Source: Planctomycetales bacterium
GTDB taxonomy: Bacteria; Planctomycetota; Planctomycetia; Planctomycetales; Planctomycetaceae
Length of the DNA: 11,369 nucleotides
Direction of reading: 5' to 3'
Assembly (NCBI GenBank): GCA_020050375.1
Contig: JAGVKR010000305.1
Coordinates: 1-11,369, forward strand
Notes under the pieces: model-generated
The model's input: only the letters and a program-made list of their open reading frames with translations
The model's database searches: none
Told to the model about the DNA's origin: nothing
Made by a program: the position numbers and the translations under genes
Part shown: positions 7,069 to 11,369 of the stretch, piece after piece
Numbering within the stretch: position 1 is the first letter of the stretch
Layout: each line of letters begins with the position of its first letter

Positions 7069-8879
7069 TGAAATTACTGTTCAATCGTGTCATGACGACG
7101 TTTGGCCCGAAGTCCCGACCTCACGGTCGGAGTTCGGGTCGCCGGGGCCGCCACAAGGGTGGTCGCCGCTGGCGCATCACGCGACGCGGATCGGTCGCCT
7201 GGGTGACCCTGCTGGTTCTAACGGCGGCGACGTTTGGCGGCGTCGCGGCTTGGAGCAACCCGTTTAGCTATATCTCCCAGTCATCCAGTCCGGAATTCGC
7301 GACAACGATCGTGAAGCGCGGCCCGCTGGAAGTCACCCTGACCGAACCTGGTCAGCTCGAAAGCGCCAATAACACCGTTCTGCGGCACAAAGTTGAGTTC
7401 GGCGGCGGGTTGACGATCCTCAAGATGGTTGAGGAAGGAACTTTCGTCGAGAAAGGCCAGGTTCTGGCGGAGCTCGACACATCCCGGTTCGTCAAGAACG
7501 CCCAACAGCAGCAGATCTGGACATTTGTGTATGATGCCGGACTGAAGACAGCCGAAGCCCGGCTCGTGATCCAGAAATTGCAGAACGAGAGTCTGAACGC
7601 GACCGGCGAGCATCAGCTCAAGATGGCCCAGCTTGACCTCAAGAAATACCTGGAGGCCGAACATCCTCAAAAGCGAACCAAGTTCCTGAATGCGATTCAG
7701 CTTGCGGTTGAAACCCTGGAAACTGCCCAACTGGGGGTCGAATACGACGAGAAAATGATTCGTAAGGGGTACGTCACCACCGATGAATTGAAGGCCGATC
7801 GCCTGTCGGTGACCAAAGCCGAATTGGCTTTGGAAATTGCCCGGGAAAGGCTGCACGTGTTTGACGAGTACACCCATAAGCGGGAGCTGGCGCAGCGCGA
7901 AGCCAATGCCTTTCGCTTTGAGCGTGAGCTCGAGCGCGTCAAGTTGCGGAACGAACACGCACTCAGCCAGCGTCAGCTCGAAGTCTTGTATTACCGCCGC
8001 TGGTCTTCTTACTTCAGAAACCTTTACAACAACGCGATGCGCCAGATCGAGGCGTGTGTGATTCGTGCCCCGCATGAAGGGGTTGTCGTTTATGCGAACG
8101 GCGGGGCAAGTTCCAATGCGAACGAATCCGTGATTTACGAAGGGGCCAAAGTCTGGGAGGGGCAGGCCATCATTTATCTGCCCGACGTGACCTCGATGCA
8201 GGTCAACGCCCGGATTCACGAGTCGAAGATTCTCCTCGTTCGCGAAGGGCAGCCAGTGACGATCCACGTCGACGCCTGCAGCGGCGAGACTTTCCGCGGG
8301 GTGGTCGAAAAGGTGGCGCTCGGCCCGATGACCCCCGCCTGGTTGAAGAACAATCTCAAAGAATATGCCACGGTGATCCGTGTCACCGACGAGCCCGAGC
8401 GGGTTGTGCTGCTCAAACCCGGGATGACCGCCGAAGTCACGATTCACGTTGATCCCCTCGAATCGGTCTTGCAGATTCCGATCCAGTCCTGTGTCGACCG
8501 CGGCGGACGGCATTTCGCCTGGGTCGTCGACGAACACAACGAGATCCATCGCCGGGAACTCAAAGTCCGCACTTCGAGCGCGGACGCGATCGAAATTCTC
8601 GACGGCCTCGCGGAGGGTGAAACGGTAGTCCTCAGCCCCCGCAGCGATCTGCCTGATGAAGTTGCCGCTCTGGGACAGGAAATGCTGCTGGCGGAAGAAG
8701 CGGCGGCCGCCGGCGCAGCATCCACTTCGACGACCAGCGACGGATGGCCGTCATTCTTCGACGACGACGTCCCACCCGTGGAACCGGCCGGCGACACCAC
8801 TGCCGCTCCGGCGACGATCGTCCCGCCTCCTCCCCCGACCGGCCGCCTGCCGGAAGCGGGGACGAAGAATTCGCGATAG
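7068..8879 (+). CDS. HlyD-family / RND-type periplasmic adaptor (membrane fusion protein)
   Basis: Predicted 603-residue adaptor of the kind that links an inner-membrane pump to an outer-membrane channel. Residues 1-41 are strongly basic (RRGRHKGGRRWRITRR at 25-40), then one transmembrane helix at about 42-62 anchors the protein with the rest outside the cytoplasm. The first lipoyl half-motif is at about 84-138 and the second at 331-346 (VIRAPHEGVVVYANGG). They flank a long charged helical hairpin (about 145-328), probably coiled coil. A beta-barrel (about 376-462, ending in LKPGMTAEVTI) and a membrane-proximal domain (468-525) follow. The tail (about 540-603) is Ala, acidic and Pro-rich, with PPPPP near 586-590, and looks disordered. 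ATG 7068 is preferred to ATG 6990, which lacks an SD and adds 26 unlike residues. No ABC or RND pump gene lies next to it, so the cargo is unknown. A sigma70-like promoter lies about 150 bp upstream. Confidence 0.88.
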   Translation: MKLLFNRVMTTFGPKSRPHGRSSGRRGRHKGGRRWRITRRGSVAWVTLLVLTAATFGGVAAWSNPFSYISQSSSPEFATTIVKRGPLEVTLTEPGQLESANNTVLRHKVEFGGGLTILKMVEEGTFVEKGQVLAELDTSRFVKNAQQQQIWTFVYDAGLKTAEARLVIQKLQNESLNATGEHQLKMAQLDLKKYLEAEHPQKRTKFLNAIQLAVETLETAQLGVEYDEKMIRKGYVTTDELKADRLSVTKAELALEIARERLHVFDEYTHKRELAQREANAFRFERELERVKLRNEHALSQRQLEVLYYRRWSSYFRNLYNNAMRQIEACVIRAPHEGVVVYANGGASSNANESVIYEGAKVWEGQAIIYLPDVTSMQVNARIHESKILLVREGQPVTIHVDACSGETFRGVVEKVALGPMTPAWLKNNLKEYATVIRVTDEPERVVLLKPGMTAEVTIHVDPLESVLQIPIQSCVDRGGRHFAWVVDEHNEIHRRELKVRTSSADAIEILDGLAEGETVVLSPRSDLPDEVAALGQEMLLAEEAAAAGAASTSTTSDGWPSFFDDDVPPVEPAGDTTAAPATIVPPPPPTGRLPEAGTKNSR

Positions 8880-8902
8880 CCAGACAGGCCGCACGAACAA
8901 TG

Positions 8903-8939
8903 AAAAACGCCCCCGGGAGCAGAAGCTCGACCGGGGGCG
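8903..8939 (-). terminator. Intrinsic terminator of the M16 peptidase gene
   Basis: CGCCCCCGG (8908-8916) and CCGGGGGCG (8931-8939) are perfect 9-nt complements. An inner GAGC/GCTC stem around AGAA extends them past a 2-nt bulge. Read on the minus strand the stem is followed at once by TTTTT (8907-8903), which makes it a terminator for the M16 transcript 160 nt past its stop. On the plus strand it lies 28 nt after the adaptor stop but has no T-run, so termination of the adaptor transcript there is less certain. Confidence 0.8.
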
Positions 8940-9071
8940 AGTGTCCGGGTGCAAACCGTTCCAATCGGACGCTGATGAGTATGAACCCGGGATGCGGAAA
9001 AGGCAAGAAAATTCTTCCGCGAGGATAGAACCTCGTTTCGCCGGGTGCGTTTCTTTGCGCGGCGCGCTTCA

Positions 9072-9087
9072 GGGGGCTCACGCCCCC
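9072..9087. repeat. GC-rich hairpin just after the M16 stop codon
   Basis: GGGGGC (9072-9077), loop TCAC, GCCCCC (9082-9087) gives a 6-bp GC stem, 11 nt past the M16 stop on the minus strand. No T-run follows on that strand, so it is unlikely to terminate by itself. It could protect the 3' end of the mRNA. Confidence 0.4.
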
Positions 9088-9098
9088 CGCTCGCCGGG

Positions 9099-11369
9099 TT
9101 ATTTCGAGCCGAGCTTCAAATCGGGGGCCTTTTCGGGGGATGTCGTGACCGTCAGGCCGTGGCCGAAGTATTTCTTCACCACGTTGACTACGTCGTCGAC
9201 ATTCACTTTGCCGATCCGATCGGCGTAACTCTTCTCGTAATCGAAGCCCAGGCCGTACAGTTCGTCGATCGATGCCTGGAAGGCGCGTTCGGCGGGGGTC
9301 GTGTTCCGCAAGGCGTGGGAAATGACGAGCTTGGCTTTCGCCTTCTCGAATTCGTCGGTGGGGATCCCTTCTTTGGCAATCTTGTCGAGGTTGGCGCGAA
9401 TCCGGCCGACCACCTGCGGAACGCTTTCGGGACGGGTTTGCGCCAGAAAATTGAAGTAGCCCGGCGCAAAACCGGTCAACTGCATGCCGAAGACGTAGTA
9501 CACGAGTTGCTCCCCGCGCAGCTCTTCGTGCAGCCGGCCCCCGGCGCCGCCTCCGCCGGTCAAGACGGCGTCGAGCACGTCGAGCGTCGCGCGGAGCGAT
9601 TCGTTCTTGACGCTGACGGTCGGAAACGAAATCAGGACCATCGCTGTGTTCTTCTTCTGGTTCTGCAGGTGCTTGACGACGTCGGCCTTCAGCGGCTGCT
9701 GCTGATCGGCGAAGCTGGGCCACTTGAAGTTCTCGGATTTCGGCGTCTTGCCGAATGTCGCTTCGATCTGCTTGAGCGTCGCGTCCGGATCGATATCGCC
9801 AAAGACTGCCAGCACGAAGTTGTTGGGGACGATCCAGCCCTTGTGGAATTTGACACAGTCGGCGGGGGTCAACTTCTTGACGGTCGCGACCTCGCCCAGG
9901 GCCGTGCGGCTGTAGGGGCTCGCCGCAGGCAATTGCTTGGCGAAGAAATCCATGATTTCCGCCTGCGGATTCGCCTGACGGGCAGCGATCCTTCCCAGGC
10001 GGATCTGCTGGACGTTGGCAAACTCGTCAGCGGGAAACGTCGGCTCGATCAGAATCTGATAGACATAATCGAGGCTTTCGGCGGCGTCATCCTTGAGCAC
10101 CTGGCATTGCAGGTAGCTCGTGTTGGTCTGGCTGCTCAGCGCCAGCTTTCCGCCGATCGAGTCGAAATATTCGGCGATCTGGGCTGCGGTGTATTTCTTC
10201 GTGCCGTGCTCGAGCATCTCGGTCGTCAGCGAAGCCAGCCCGCTCGTATCGGCGGAGTCAGCCAGCACACCGGCTTTGGCGTACGCCTGGATCGTCACCA
10301 TGGGAAGCGTTGGCTGCCGCTTGAGCAGCACAACCAGGCCGTTCGGCAGCGTCTTTTTGGTGATCGTCGTTTCGTCATCGGGAGACAATTCGTCAGCCGA
10401 TTTCTGACCGGTCCCCAAGGGGTCGATCGTGACCGTGTTGAGCCGCTCGGCAACGAAGTATTTGTTGGCGACCGCCTGAATCTGCTCGGCCGTCACCTTC
10501 TGGATCCCTTCGACGTAACGCGCGTCGAAGAGGGGGTCGCCGGTCGAACGATAGCTCTCGGAGAGCATCTCGGCCTGGTTTTCGACCGACTGCTTGCCGA
10601 AGACGTGCTCGGCCGCTTTTTGCCGCTTGGCCTTAGCCAGCTCGGTCGCGCTGACCGGCTCGGTTTTGAGCCGGTCGATCTCCTCGAAGATGATTTTGCG
10701 GATCTCGGCGACAGTGGCCGGCTCGCTCTCGGTGGCGACTTCGAACCAGCCGCGGACAAATCCGGGCGTATTCGAAATGCTGCTGACGGAAATCGCAAGC
10801 GGGTTGTCGATTTTGAGGCGCTTCATCAGCCGCGACGAATCGCCGTTGGTGAGAATGAAGCTGGCCACGTCGAGCGGGTAGAGATCGGGGTCCTGGAGGG
10901 GAACGGTGGGCCAGGCGACGGCGAAGTTGGTGGTCGGGCCTTCCATCTCGAGCCGGGCCGAGCGGGGAGAGGCCTGCTCGGGCTCTTCAGGGAGGACGTC
11001 GAACCGCTCGGTCGTCCGCTGGAAGGTCTTGAACATCGCCAGGACCGTGTCGAGGACGTCGCTCGTTTTCACGTCGCCGGCGACGACGAACGTCATGTTC
11101 TGCGGAACGTAGCGGTTCTTATAGAACGCGATCACTTCTTCGCGCTTGATCTGCTGCACGACGGCGAGGTAGCCGATCGTCGGGTGCCGCGTCGGATGCT
11201 CGGTGTAGAGCAACTGCTTCATCGTGTGATACAGAACCCGACTGCGATCGGCTTCGCCCATTTCGAGCTCGCGCTGCACGACCCCCATCTCGCGCTGATA
11301 CTCGTTCTCGGGGATCACCGAATGCTGCATGTTGTCGGCGATGAGCTCGATCGCCACGCTGACGCCCGA
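9099..11369 (-). CDS. M16 family zinc metallopeptidase, N-terminus outside window
   Basis: The frame is open to the right edge; 756 C-terminal residues are visible. It is a two-lobed (inverzincin, pitrilysin/processing-peptidase-like) protease of about 950 residues or less. The catalytic HxxEH of the first lobe must lie off the edge, but the third zinc ligand is visible as the Glu at 11268-11270 in VVQREL, 34 residues in. The first-lobe C-terminal domain follows, then a second lobe beginning near ITKKTLPNGLVVLL. The second lobe has ExxEH (10220-10206) where an active lobe has HxxEH, and the matching downstream Glu is missing, so it is catalytically dead. It does keep the Arg and Tyr used for substrate binding by partner lobes (GGRL near 9534, LVYY near 9498). 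Such proteins are usually periplasmic in Gram-negative bacteria; the signal peptide cannot be seen here. It converges on the adaptor gene. Confidence 0.93.
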   Translation of the reverse strand, partial: SGVSVAIELIADNMQHSVIPENEYQREMGVVQRELEMGEADRSRVLYHTMKQLLYTEHPTRHPTIGYLAVVQQIKREEVIAFYKNRYVPQNMTFVVAGDVKTSDVLDTVLAMFKTFQRTTERFDVLPEEPEQASPRSARLEMEGPTTNFAVAWPTVPLQDPDLYPLDVASFILTNGDSSRLMKRLKIDNPLAISVSSISNTPGFVRGWFEVATESEPATVAEIRKIIFEEIDRLKTEPVSATELAKAKRQKAAEHVFGKQSVENQAEMLSESYRSTGDPLFDARYVEGIQKVTAEQIQAVANKYFVAERLNTVTIDPLGTGQKSADELSPDDETTITKKTLPNGLVVLLKRQPTLPMVTIQAYAKAGVLADSADTSGLASLTTEMLEHGTKKYTAAQIAEYFDSIGGKLALSSQTNTSYLQCQVLKDDAAESLDYVYQILIEPTFPADEFANVQQIRLGRIAARQANPQAEIMDFFAKQLPAASPYSRTALGEVATVKKLTPADCVKFHKGWIVPNNFVLAVFGDIDPDATLKQIEATFGKTPKSENFKWPSFADQQQPLKADVVKHLQNQKKNTAMVLISFPTVSVKNESLRATLDVLDAVLTGGGGAGGRLHEELRGEQLVYYVFGMQLTGFAPGYFNFLAQTRPESVPQVVGRIRANLDKIAKEGIPTDEFEKAKAKLVISHALRNTTPAERAFQASIDELYGLGFDYEKSYADRIGKVNVDDVVNVVKKYFGHGLTVTTSPEKAPDLKLGSK

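Noticed and set aside
7281..8549. 422-codon open frame on the minus strand inside the adaptor gene
   Set aside because: It lies fully antisense to a clear HlyD-family gene, and its translation resembles no known protein. Long antisense frames are expected in GC-rich genes.
9020..9035. CGAGG-ATAGAA-CCTCG hairpin as a plus-strand terminator
   Set aside because: It has a 5-bp stem and is followed by only three T residues; it is too weak and lies 140 nt past the adaptor stop.
8632..9723. 363-codon minus-strand frame spanning the convergent gap
   Set aside because: It overlaps both the adaptor and M16 genes in other frames, runs through the terminator hairpin and is very Arg-rich, as expected of a shadow frame.

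Overview
The window looks like chromosomal DNA of a planctomycete. It is GC-rich, and it carries a DUF1501 protein followed directly by a PPC-domain secreted protein, a pairing that is very common in that phylum. There is also a large HlyD-type adaptor with a basic N-terminus and a proline-rich tail, and a two-lobed M16 peptidase. No rRNA, tRNA, CRISPR array, transposase or prophage gene was seen. The assignment rests on gene content only; a finer taxonomic name is not supportable.

Layout. Positions 2-3249 (+) hold the end of a DUF1501 gene and a complete gene for an exported PPC-domain protein, almost touching and probably one operon. A 115-bp gap with a long-range inverted repeat leads to a penicillin-acylase-family (S45, Ntn-hydrolase) gene at 3365-5617 (+). 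It converges, 15 bp apart, on a D-alanyl-D-alanine carboxypeptidase gene at 5633-6577 (-). Next is a 490-bp divergent intergenic region, AT-richer in its middle. It has two inverted repeats, a near-consensus sigma70-type promoter (6887-6915) and an unusual leader before a HlyD/RND-type adaptor gene at 7068-8879 (+). A 219-bp convergent gap holds a strong minus-strand intrinsic terminator. The last gene, running off the right edge, is a minus-strand M16 zinc peptidase (9099-11369).

How the genes relate. DUF1501 and PPC proteins usually belong to planctomycete clusters of surface or periplasmic proteins with no settled role. The DD-carboxypeptidase trims peptidoglycan stem peptides. The adaptor should span the periplasm for a transporter whose inner-membrane partner is not in the window. 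The acylase cleaves an unknown amide and has no visible signal peptide. The M16 protein is probably an exported or periplasmic protease, but its N-terminus is outside the window. Apart from DUF1501-PPC these look like independent transcription units, not one pathway.

Most of the window is ordinary. The places most worth a second look are the leader of the adaptor gene (good promoter, a 47-codon ORF ending in a TAATG overlap with the adaptor start, and an 11-codon ORF behind a strong Shine-Dalgarno), the acylase without an export signal, and the structured gap in front of that acylase. I found no convincing new multi-gene system.
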